A stretch of 64,000 nucleotides of DNA from Agapetus fuscipes (Eukaryota > Arthropoda > Insecta > Trichoptera > Glossosomatidae), in NCBI GenBank assembly GCA_951799405.1, contig OX637334.1:7378001-7442000 (forward strand). The letters run 5' to 3'. The position numbers were made by a program, and so were the translations under genes. The notes beneath the pieces are model-generated. The model was not told the DNA's origin, did not search any database, and saw only the letters and a program-made list of their open reading frames with translations. Of this stretch, positions 32,995 through 43,204 are shown one piece after another. How positions within the stretch are numbered: position 1 is the first letter of the stretch; the number at the start of each line of letters is the position of its first letter.

Positions 32995-35900
32995 ATGTCT
33001 GTAAATAATTCACTCAATTTAGTTTATGTAAATGATAGTTTTAAAGCGAGCCTTCTAGACGAAGACGATGTACACATTGAAAAGTACATAGAAGGATACA
33101 ACGAGCTAAGCAAGTAAGTGCAAAGCCAAATTTACAATATTTTGTTATCTGAATCATTCATCACAAAGAAAACATATGCTAGATTTAATTAACTTCACAA
33201 CTTTATTACTTATGTAATGGTGTAATTTGTTACTTATTTTATTGTATGCAATGTAATCTCCTTTCTTCCAAATTCAAATTTAAATTTGACCATTTTCTTT
33301 TGTTTTTACAACTGAGTTCCTTTTTTTTAAATTCTATTCGAGTTGTGAACTTAAACCAATGCCATTTGCATATAAGGAAATTGATCTAACCATCTTCAGT
33401 ATTTTATGGTAAAGTTCCATTGATATAAGGCCAAAAATCATTAATCTCATCTAGGTACCTATTGTTTATGAAATGTGAGATTGATCCTAAGATATTTATG
33501 GACTTTCTCTTAAAGATCCAGTACTAATTAAAAAATTATATTTTCTCATTTGGCCAACGTCTTCATGTGACAATGGACTCAGCACAAATTCAAATTTAGA
33601 ACTTTTTTCTCTAGGAGCTAACATCCCACTTATACTTATTGAGTCTATTTATGAATTTCAGGTTCTTAAATTTGCTGGGTTCGGTGTTTTCCTTTGTGAA
33701 CAGCGATGTGCGGAGCAAGATGAAGATTCTGGAGAAGCACTCCCGCGGAGATGACTCGGTGCATTACGAGTCTTGCAGGAAGATGATGAGATTCGAGAAG
33801 GAGAGCGGGTTGCATGAAAAGAAGGGCTTCACATCGGGATCTCGTACTTTGCTGAGACTTCATCGAGGACTAGGTAAAACTGCATTTTCAATTTTTATCG
33901 TTTTATACTTGAGACATTGGCTTCAAGGGGAAAAGTTTGGACTGTTGCATATAATCATTAGAGAAAAGATCAAGGGAAAATGAGAGAAGCAGATCTCATG
34001 GCTCCGTAATTTACTACATTGGACAGCGATAAGGACATAATTATAATATTAAAATAGATATACTATATTTTTATTTTATTTTATTTTATTTTATTTTTAT
34101 TTTATTTTATTTTCATAGGACAACAAACAGCGTTACATAAGAAATATAATAGTAGCAATTACAAAAAAACATGGCCAATTATATGTTGCCACGGATATAA
34201 AATTTAGGAAGTTGGAAATAATTACAAGATGTTAATTACAAGTAACTAATTACAAGAAAAAAAAAATACTGCTCTCAAAACAGAATATGATGTGAAAAAA
34301 AATGTAAATTTAAAAATAAAGAAAATCAGTTCTCCCTGAGTGAAGCACCCACCGCTTTGCGAAAGTGCGCCGTCTCTAAATGAAAAATATCAATGCTACT
34401 GAAACACTTGTTATAAGTTTCACAGACCCGGTAAATTGGCGCGCTCTGAGCATAGTTAGTGCGACACACAGGGAGATGAAAGAGTTGGTCTACCGTGTGC
34501 CTGGTTCTGCGAGTTGGAATGTTGAGGGATAACATACACAAGATATCAGGGTTATCAATTTTGTTGTGCAAAATGCCGTGGATTAACATCATGTCGCAAA
34601 CAACACGCCTATCCTCTAGAGAGTCCAGCTTATGATAGTCAAGGGCTGACTTGTAATCAGGAAAAGATAAGTTAAACTTATAATTTATGTGTTTTATAAA
34701 TCTTTTTTGTACTCTCTCGATACGTTTTATATGCACCGCATAAGAGGGGGACCAAACAGGGGACATGTACTCAAGAAGTGAGCGAACCATTGTTGTGTAG
34801 AGAACTTTTAATACCGTAACTTTTTTGAAGGGTTTGCAAGTTCGCAAAATGAACCCGAGCACCCTGAATGATCTCTCCAAGACATTGTCAATATGATTCA
34901 CGAAGGTGAGTTTGCTATCCATTATGATACCCAGATCTCGTACCCGGTCAACAGACTCGATAGGAAAATTGTTAATATAATAAATATGATTTAAGGGTGA
35001 AAGTTTACGTGAGAACGAGACCTTGTGACATTTGCTAACATTAATGGATAGTCTATTGGCAGCACAATATTCTGAAAGCCGATCGAGATCTAATTGAAGT
35101 CTTGCACAGTCAGATGAATCAGAGATTCTCAAAAAAATCTTCATATCGTCAGCAAATAGGAGATGCTCTGCATGAAGAAAACAGTCACCAATATCGTGGA
35201 TATACAAAGTAAAGAAAAGGGGTCCCAAATGCGATCCCTGGGGAACACCGGAAGGAATGGTGACAAAGTTTGATTTGTAGCCTCCTATTACCACTGCCTG
35301 ACGACGATTACGGATATAGGATTCTATCCATCTTAGAAGATCACCGTGGATTCCGAGCTTACTCAATTTGCTCAACAGAATGTTATGATTTACTCTGTCA
35401 AAAGCCTTGGCATAATCGGTGTAGATAACGTCGGTCTGCAATCCACTGTCTTGTCTTGTCTTGTATCCTGCCGCCTTTCCTCTAGGGGTGGCCAGTACCT
35501 CCACACAAGTGCCTCCACTTGACTCTGTCCTTGCATACTTCTTTCATCTCATCTAATTTCATCACTCTTTTCATGCATGCTCTTCTCTTGTTTCCACTCT
35601 GTAGATTCCATTCATTCGCAATCTCATTTATCTGATCAATCCATTGTTTCCTAGGTCTTCCCCTTCCACGCTTACCTGTTACATTCCCTTTATACACTCT
35701 TTTTGTCAGTCGGTCTTCATTCATCCTTTCAATATGTCCAAACCATCGCATCACACTTCTTTGAACTTTCACTTTCACGCTTTCTTTTACTCCGCATTCA
35801 TTTAGAACCCATTCGTTTCTCACTCTATCTTTCAGTGTTTTTCCTGTCATACTTCTCAGATGGGCCATTTCTACGGTGCATACCTTATTTACTTCTCTTT

Positions 35901-38900
35901 CATTCAACGTCCATGACTCGCTTCCATACATCAGGGTCGGCAACAAAATACAATTGTGTACCGCCATTTTCATTTTCATTTTCATTTCCACTGTGCATGT
36001 TAGAAAATACATAGTCAGTGAAAGGTAAGAGATTAGATAAAACAGATCTATTGCGAAGGAAACCGTGCTGTTGGTCGCTGAATGATGATTTGAGAGAACC
36101 ATAAAGTTGGTCGTATATTACACGCTCGAAGAGTTTACTTATAGCAGACAAAATTGAAATCGGACGGTAGTTTTTGATCAAATTATTGGGACCAGATTTA
36201 TAAATAGGAGACACTAGAGCCTCTTTCCATATGTCAGGGAAAATACCCTCTCTTAAGGAGCGTGAGAAGAGTATGGAGAGCGGCTCCGCCACAACCTCAG
36301 CACATCTGGCAAGAAGCAGAGGCGGCACCCCATCACTACCAGCACCCTTCGTTACGTCAAGGTTGGAGAGATATGTAGTTAAAATATTTCTGTCAGTAGA
36401 ACAACAACCAAGGCCAGTCAGGTTAGGTTTTCCTGGCTCAGAAGAATGAACGGTGGAACTATGGGTGTCATGATCAAACATAGAGAAAAAGTAATCGGAG
36501 AAAGCGATGGAGATTTCCTTGCCACCATTAACAGAATTTGTTCCATCAGTAGACATACACATGGGAATTGAATTATTTTTGCGTCTGCTTTTAACAAAGC
36601 TCCAGAATGCTCTAGGGTTTTCTTGTATGTTAGTTTCAGCGGAAATAATGAACTGAGAAAAGCACTCCTTGGCCATAGCTTTCTGACGGGATCGTAGTAA
36701 TGTGAAAGTATGATAGTCAGAAGGGTTTTTAAATTTCATAAATTTATTATGGTAGCGAATTTTTTCCCTAGTGATCTTTATCAAGGGTGCACTATACCAT
36801 AATGGAAAATGGTGGTTGCGGTTTAAGCGTCGGGTAGGTATGAATTGATCAATGGAGTAATTTAATATATCATAAAATGCTGTCACAGCGGTGTTAAGGG
36901 GAGATGCTGTCAAAACATCGGACCAGTTGACCTCAGCGAGAAAACCTCCTAGTGCCTTGTAGTCACCCTTTTTAAATAAGTATATAATGCGTTGAGGTTC
37001 ATGTAATTGGAGAAGTGGCTGGGAAGACAAAACCAGTTCTATCGCTGGGTGGTGAGAGTCTTCAGGTACGAAAGGAAGACCAGAATGAATTATCCCCGAC
37101 ACTAGAGGAGCGTTACACAAAATAAGATCAAGAGTACGATTAAGGGAGTTTTTGATGGAATTAAATTGATAAAAGCCGAGAAAAGACAATGTATCTATGA
37201 AACTACTCGAGCATGAAGAAGAGTAGTTAGTGGGACAGAGAAACTGCTCACCCGGGGTATCAGACCACTCGATATCTGACATGTTAAAATCACCAAGAAT
37301 TAAGAAGATATCATCTGGTAGGTCTTCTGTAAGTTTGGAAAGGAGCTTAAGGAAGCTTTCGATATGCGAATTGTATTCAGTGCCTTTAGGTACATAAACA
37401 CAGGCCAAGTGTAAGTTTTTGGTAGTGTTACCACTACAGCTGATTGGCAAGGTAACCCAAACAGACTCTGCATCACAGGTCCACTCCGGATTACCTCGTG
37501 CATTAAGATCTGAAAGTGCGGCCAAAAGCACTCCTCCTCCCCGAGAACCACGATCACTTCGCCAGACATCGTATCTGTCATCGATTAACTCTCGGGAATC
37601 AATGTCAGTGCCTAGCCAGGTCTCAGTAAGAGCTACGACAGAAAAATCACTGGAGGAAAAATTTAAACTGAAATTGTCGGTCTTTGTTCGCAAACCTCTG
37701 GTATTCTGTGTATATATACTCAAACTATCGCCTAATGGAAAATACAACACTATAGTATTTAAAGTAAATGGCAAACAGAAGCAAGCACACGGCAGTACCA
37801 ACAAAAAATAAGAGACACAGTTTAGAGTAACTAAGAAAATCAGAGAAAATATAATATGAGAGAGTTAGTGCATAAATTAGAAAAAGTAAATAAGGAAGCA
37901 AGAAGAGAATCAGCCGCCGATCATCTGAAGCGCAGACAAAGTCTTTATTGCCATGGCTGGAGAACCATCGTCTTTGCGTACGAACACAGTGCCTCCTTTG
38001 GACCATGTGTAACGAAACCCCAACTCCTTGCATCTGAGCCGCGCATGATGAAATAGGTTTTTATTGTGTAGTGACAGGTGCTCATTGACGAAAATTCTTG
38101 TTGGAGACCCCGGAATACCCAGCTCGTCAGACATGAGACCACGCTTCCGTCTGATGGCGGTGACAAACATGTCACGGTGGACCGATTTATGAAATTTTAC
38201 AACAATGGGCTTAGGTCGACCAGAGGCCGCATTTTTGGCGGCGACTCTTGTTGAAAAGTCTATATCCCCCGGTGTAAGCTGGATTTTCAAGCTTTTCGCA
38301 ATCTTCACCGTGAGGTCGATCAGCGATTCATTTGATACTTGTGGCAACCCTGTCACCTCAATATTGTTACGACGTGCCCGCTGCTCGCTGTCGTTGATCT
38401 TTGCATCCATCTCAGTGATTTTGGATGTTAAATCTGTAACTGTCTTCTCCATGGTGCTCATACTGACAAGCTTCGTCTCAATTTCACCAACTCTGGCGTC
38501 CATGAAGGTCATGGACTCCTTCAGGGAAGAAAGGTCACTCCTGATCGCCTTAATATCGGCTCCTACGGATGATAAAGCTGCCAGGTCCGCCCTAAGTGCA
38601 TGGAGTTCAGCCATGATATTGTCTTCCATGGTTGTGCAAGAAGACGTTAGCTGAGCCTTTGATCTTGTGGATGTCATTGTCAATTTGCGAAATTCTCTTG
38701 CCTTTCACGTTTTGGAGCGTTTCCTCCAAATTTTTCTCTATAAAATTTTGAGGTTATCTTCCAAGTTTTGATGGTGACAAAATCTACCTTATTTGGAGCT
38801 TGGAGTAATTATTCCCAGACTGGAGATGAAATATCAAAGCAAACGACAAGCCATGAATCACAAAACACGAAAAAACAACTTCTGTCACAAAAAATATATA

Positions 38901-41588
38901 TATTCTTGCCAATGATTGTTGCACAAAAATCTTCTGTCAAATATTTTTTTTTTTTTCAAATATGTGTTGGTTTATCACTGAGTTATTACATAAAAAATAT
39001 TTTAGGAAGTGCACACTGCAAGATATAACCAATTAAGTATATAAATCTATAATCTATCTATAATCTAAGTTGCAAGGATATATTCATTTAAAGTTCTCAA
39101 ATGCATGCCCACAAACAAGCACGTGTAGTTCGCGCTTACAAATGCTGAATGTGTACTTACAAATAAAATCCAAACCGCAAATGAACATAAGCCCTACAAC
39201 TTTTGGCGACCTTTCCTGACACAGGGGTGACATTGGCAAAGTGAACCATTTTTTACAGTATGGGTGGTCAGCCTCACACCAACCTATAAGTCATGGAATC
39301 AATCCAATAATATAAATATAGATAAGGACAGTGGAGGACCTATTTCCAGCTGCGAGGACTAGAAGAAGAAGAAGAAGAAGAAAATGATATTGTTGCAAGC
39401 CACCTCAACTGCCGAATGGTTCTTGCATTCAACGAACTGGCAACGACAGCACTATATTGGTGCTGATAATATTTTCTTCACAAACACCACATTTTTCTTC
39501 TGTCCGGGAGTGCTTATTTCTTCTTTGTCTTCCTGACTTATTCATTTGGAAAGGCGCCCTCAAATCTGAAGAGAATATTTATTTTGGCTTATAGGATGAT
39601 CAAATATTTGGTTTGGAAATATTAACCTATTGGAAATGTTGCTTCATTTTGCATGTAAGAATGCCAAATATTTTTCATAAATAATTAAAGTATTATAGCC
39701 TTACAGCAATCTTCTAATTGTTTATTTTAACCCTTCAACTGCGAGTGTCATGCATAGGTGTCAAGTGTAAACTTGCATACAGTGCAGCTGTCAATCATAG
39801 ACGCCATCCAACTTTGAACTTATCCCTGACATCTGTATTCAAGAATTCAAAAGTCTGCAAGTGGAAACATGTGCTAAACCTTTGTGATGTTTTTTCTTGA
39901 ATAACCAATACATGTGACTGTTCACATAGTTTGAAGTGTCGTCAATCAATTAAGGTAGGAAATCAATAAATGTTTTAAAAAATGTGCTTGAAAAAGTATT
40001 TTGCACTAGGGGTATTCATATAGCCAGAATATTCAGAAGCGAAAAGGTTAAAGAAAACACTTCTTAAATGGAGAAAACTTATTGACGTAAAGTTTACGAC
40101 AAGCTCAAGGGAGATTACTTAATGTGCATGCTGGAAGGTTAATGTGCATCCCACATCTGTTGCAGACTTTATCCGTCTGTTCCTGAAGCAGCTGGGGGAG
40201 AGCGAGGAGCTGGCCAGCACGTGCAGCGTGTGCCAGGAGGCGTACAGCGCCACGCTGGCCGCGTTCCATCCCTGGTACGTGCGCCAGTCCGCCCTGCTGG
40301 CCATGTACACGCTGCCCGCCAGGCAGGACCTGCTGCAGAAGGTAGACCACCATGCATTCTCATCACATCTCCTGTAAATTTTTTTTTTTTGTATTGTAGC
40401 AAAATAATGCTAATTTAAACAATTACATATCAAGTCAAAACAAAAAAAGTTATGTCAGAGGCGCTGTGCAAGTAGGAACCTTACAGCTTTCTCCTTAAAT
40501 TTGATTACGTCACTAGTTTGCTTGATTTCCGCTGGTACTTTATTATATTCATCAAATCCTCTGTGCACAACTCCTCTGTCATATTTCACTGTTCTTACTT
40601 TTAACTTTCTTTAATCATTTTTCCCTCTAGTATCATAACTATTTAATAATTTAACTTTTGTTTTTTTTGTAAATTGCGAAGAGGAATTCAATTCACCAGC
40701 GATGTGTGGAGCAAGATTAAGATCCTGGAGAAGCACTCCCGGGGAGATGACTCGGTGCATTACGAGTCTTGCAGGAAGATGATAAGATTCGAGAAGGAGA
40801 GCGGGTTGCATGAAATTAAAGGCTTTACATCGGAGAGAATATTTAATAATTTAATAATATAGCCTATTTGGCCTCACCAGAAACAGTACCCGAGCATAAA
40901 GCATGTTTATAAACTCCCCTCGATAGTGTATAGCTGATTTCACTGATTCGGCAGTACGACAGCGGTAGACTTCTAGGATTTATACTGGATCAAAACCTCA
41001 CAATGGGAGAAGAGTTGAATACTACAATGCCCTCTTCGTTCTTTGAACTATGCCAGATAAAGGCAATCAGGAGATGTTTACTGTCAGGAGCGGTCAGCAC
41101 CCTGGTTAGTAGTGATTTTGTGATGTCTCGGGTTGTCTATTGCTCAACACTGTACATACGTCAGCTGAAAAAAACAGTTAAACTGCCTTCAATTTGTGCT
41201 AAATTCAGTAGCGAGACTCATATTTGGGATGTCCAAATATCCCTGCAGATTTGAGATTTGAGTGAATTTCGCCTCAAACCTATCGCCCCGTTTATGAGAA
41301 CATGTCAGCCAAATATGAAAGATTCACACCATTTAGGGCGTTGTAACCTTCAGACAAATACTAAAGAAAACCCTTAGTTTATTTGCAAAACACAGCCAAT
41401 GCAGTTTCTTTAACATTGGAGTGATGTGAATAATTCCGCTAATCGGGGACTTATTTCAGGTATTTGGTGATAAAGCAATGCTGGAGAATGCCCTCAGGAT
41501 CCTCCCGGAGACCCTGCAGACCTGTGATGCGGTGTACCAGCGCGTAGAGATGCTGTACTCGGACTTTGACTTCCACGGTCTACCTTAG
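32995..41588 (+). CDS. CPTP: Ceramide-1-phosphate transfer protein
   Basis: Cytosolic glycolipid-transfer-fold protein that moves ceramide-1-phosphate between membranes (trans-Golgi, plasma membrane). Exons 32995-33113, 33662-33873, 40166-40341 and 41460-41588 join in phase to 211 aa; human CPTP is 214. Conserved segments in order: FLNLLGSVFSFVNSDVRSK, RTLLRLHRGLDFIRLFLKQL, AAFHPWYVRQSALLAMYTLP and the C-terminal DFHGLP. By position D55, K59, R101, R105 and H145 correspond to the human headgroup-binding set D56, K60, R106, R110 and H150. The ATG at 32995 starts MSVNNSLNLVYVNDSFKASL, which aligns with the human N-terminus. AATAAA follows at 41630-41635. Intron 2 (6.3 kb) carries a LINE on the opposite strand. 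Intron 3 holds a broken copy of exon 2. Confidence 0.95.
34326..37804 (-). pseudogene. LINE ORF2, endonuclease-reverse transcriptase, interrupted
   Basis: The apurinic-like endonuclease (SIYTQNTRGLRTKTDNFS, VALTETWLG, ILGDFNMSDIEW) is followed by reverse transcriptase (NYRPISILSAISKLFERVIY, DYAKAFDRVNH, SGVPQGSHLGPLFF, and the catalytic FADDMKIF box). The coding sequence is cut between VFSNMHSG (35987) and LQTDVIYTDYAK (35441) by a 545-bp RTE-like insert with an 8-bp duplication. Both sides are otherwise open and share a frame: 606 codons before and 372 after, including the stop. Damage appears limited to this one insertion, so the element looks fairly young. Reverse transcription would have served its own mobility. 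Confidence 0.85.
35442..35994 (-). mobile_element. RTE-like LINE fragment inserted in another LINE, with target duplication
   Basis: Direct repeats TCCACTGT flank it at 35442-35449 and 35987-35994. The fragment codes LLPTLMYGSESWTLNE, HLRSMTGKTLKDRVRNEW, MRWFGHIERMNEDRLTKR, RGRGRPRKQWIDQINEIANE and [19 protein letters not shown], with a stop just after GGTGHP. A (ACAAG)n-type 3' tail abuts the target repeat. It is 5'-truncated, like most LINE insertions. It lacks the R3 3' UTR, so it belongs to a different subfamily from the copy at 31-32 kb. The fragment at 5710-5880 is its closest relative here. Confidence 0.88.
37910..38683 (-). CDS. LINE ORF1 protein (coiled coil plus basic C-terminal domain)
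   Basis: An open frame of 257 codons from ATG 38683 to the stop at 37910, upstream of ORF2 on the same strand. Residues about 20-100 form heptads (LHALRADLAALSSVGADIKA, MEKTVTDLTSKITEMDAKIN). The C-terminal half contains RRNNIEVTGLP, VVKFHKSVHRDMFVTAIRRK and IFVNEHLSLHNKNLFHHARL. This pattern is common in insect LINE ORF1 proteins and recalls the baculovirus FP-like domain. The expected role is RNA binding and particle formation for the retrotransposon. The frame is intact. Confidence 0.8.
   Translation of the reverse strand: MTMTSTRSKAQLTSSCTTMEDNIMAELHALRADLAALSSVGADIKAIRSDLSSLKESMTFMDARVGEIETKLVSMSTMEKTVTDLTSKITEMDAKINDSEQRARRNNIEVTGLPQVSNESLIDLTVKIAKSLKIQLTPGDIDFSTRVAAKNAASGRPKPIVVKFHKSVHRDMFVTAIRRKRGLMSDELGIPGSPTRIFVNEHLSLHNKNLFHHARLRCKELGFRYTWSKGGTVFVRKDDGSPAMAIKTLSALQMIGG
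39047..39299 (-). repeat. RTE-like LINE 3' UTR copy (repeat R3)
   Basis: A minus copy with tail TCTATAATCTATCTATAATC in plus sense, then the usual body to CCAACCTATAAGTCA. It lies in CPTP intron 2. Confidence 0.75.
39300..40165. other. Remainder of CPTP intron 2
   Basis: AT-rich with a (GAA)n run near 39363-39382. I see no gene, RNA or clear repeat family here. Confidence 0.4.
40697..40833 (+). pseudogene. Partial duplicate of CPTP exon 2
   Basis: These 137 bases match 33701-33837 (inside CPTP exon 2) with nine differences counted by eye, about 93% identity. It starts at CAGCGATGTG and ends at ACATCGG. The copy lacks the first part of the exon, the conserved RTLLRLHRGL segment and a donor site, and no proper acceptor precedes it. 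It lies between exons 3 and 4, out of order, so it cannot replace exon 2. Several changes alter residues (for example Arg to Trp next to the lipid-binding Asp). This is a pseudo-exon. Confidence 0.9.
40930..41256 (+). pseudogene. CR1-like RT fragment
   Basis: The plus frame reads VRLLGFILDQNLTMGEEL, then SSFFELCQIKAIRRCLLSG and VMSRVVYCSTLYIRQLKK. This parallels VRLLGILLDRNLTLERQ...FFSLRQIKAIRKCLPSD in the minus-strand element at 43.7-45.1 kb. A short piece of MITE family A (CAGTACCCGAGCATAAAG) precedes it at 40887. Confidence 0.75.
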
Positions 41589-43200
41589 CAAAAAGGGAGT
41601 GCTCCAAGTCACCGGGTGGCTGCTGTGATAATAAACCATCTAGATAACTATAAGCTCACCTCGCTTGCCTGTCAAATGTCCCACATTCATCCTAGATATT
41701 ATTCCATTAGTCATTAAGCCATTATCGTTGCTTAAATATTCTATTGTTAGGCTATCAACATCAATCAAAATATATTGATGAGATATATTGATGGAGTATG
41801 TCAGTTTCTTCACGTGCCATGAGGCACAAGTAGGTAGACAATGAAAAAAGAGACAAGATTATTATTAGTATATCAGCAATATATGTCAAAAAATGAGATA
41901 TAAAATAACAACAATTTCTGATGTCAGTTTTCTTTTTGGAGAGTCTTTTAACTCGCCAAACAGCTCTAATGCTCCACCTATTTCTTTTATTTTGATCGAC
42001 GGTTATCAATCATTTTCCTGACAAAATGTAGAACATTCAGATTACTGTTTGCAGAAACAAACAAAAAAGCCGGCCGTGTAAAACTAAAACTTGTATTCAA
42101 GCTTCAATATTTCACCATGGTGCTTTCTTTAAAACCCTCATCTCACCTTATCATGCATCCTAATGTAAGTTTTCACCATTGAGTTATAACATTGGGGGAG
42201 AAGAAACTAGCTTAAGGCATTGATACACTGGATCGATCAACCGGACCTGTCAACCACAGAGCTGTCCAACACCACAGAATACTTAAAAATCCTGTGAAAT
42301 TCTATGTTTTCTTGCTTCTTCCATTTTGTTTTTCCATACCCAGTAATTGCACATTTCATAATGTTTTAAAATAATGAATATTTTCTTTAAATTTTTTCAA
42401 TTTTTACAGGTAGGCATGAGTTTCAAAGTTTCATGGAAGTTTTTTTATTTACAACAAAAAGACACTGAAGGCCTTTGTTCATTTTCTAACTAAGCACGAT
42501 TTACAGTTCAGTAAGCTGAAACGGATGTGGTGTAAACTTCCATTAAAATAGTTTCTATCCCACCGATAGTATAAGTCAATGGTTTGTACACTGACGCTTC
42601 CAAATGCTTTATGGTCTATAAACCATTTCAATGTCATCACTTATACACAACAAATATACACAAGTATTTCAATAGTACGTGAAATTTTCCATGTTAAAGT
42701 ATTTTCATGCATGTAATAACAAATATCCTTATTCCATTGATTGTAAAGGCATCAACTCTGTAATCTTTCATCTTCATAGATATAAATTCAACAATTTTGT
42801 TTTTTTTTGACACATGCCCTCAGTTTATTTTTTGTTTGATCATAATTTCACTGAAACAATTAATGTATTCATACATCACATAGTAAATAGGTATATTTAT
42901 TCAGTGTTGTTCCTTAGCTTTCAAAATATTATACGAGTCCTATGGAATTAAAGGCAGCCATCTAGATTTTTATTTTGAAATTAAGTTTTATGTAAAAAAA
43001 AATGATCTCCTAAGTTTCCATATATTTATTTCATTTAAAAAAAATCCTAGGTTACTGTCGTTGATTCTGTATGACTTATAAATTGTATCCTCATACCTAG
43101 AGTGCCACAAGCCAATAGTATGGTGTTTTGAAATAAATATGCCATTGGCTAATATGTGATATATATATATATATATGTCAGGCTTATTTGTTTTAAATTA
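41589..43200. other. 3' flank of CPTP
   Basis: AATAAA at 41630-41635 should end the CPTP transcript. The rest is AT-rich without a supported gene. A MITE family B element lies at about 42928-43085 (ends ACGAGTCCTATGGAATTAAAG and, on the other strand, AAGTCATACAGAATCAACG). A (TA)n run is at about 43159-43177. Confidence 0.5.
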
Positions 43201-43204
43201 CACA

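Larger units (their letters stand above)
34063..38740 (-). mobile_element. Nearly full-length non-LTR retrotransposon in CPTP intron 2
   Basis: Minus-strand element with ORF1 (38683-37910), ORF2 (37804-34326, interrupted by another insertion), a short 3' UTR and an (AAAAT)n-type 3' tail (34063-34125 in plus sense). The endonuclease-plus-RT architecture, with a separate coiled-coil ORF1 and an A/T-rich repeat tail, fits the Jockey/CR1 superfamily; clade is not assigned. The 5' end is set only roughly, and I could not find a convincing target duplication. Confidence 0.8.

Noticed and set aside
37419..38654. Plus-strand frames of 130 and 149 codons
   Set aside because: They are antisense shadows of LINE ORF2 and ORF1.
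40166..40402. Alternative frames over CPTP exon 3
   Set aside because: The frame that joins in phase with exons 2 and 4 gives the conserved AAFHPW motif, and the others do not.
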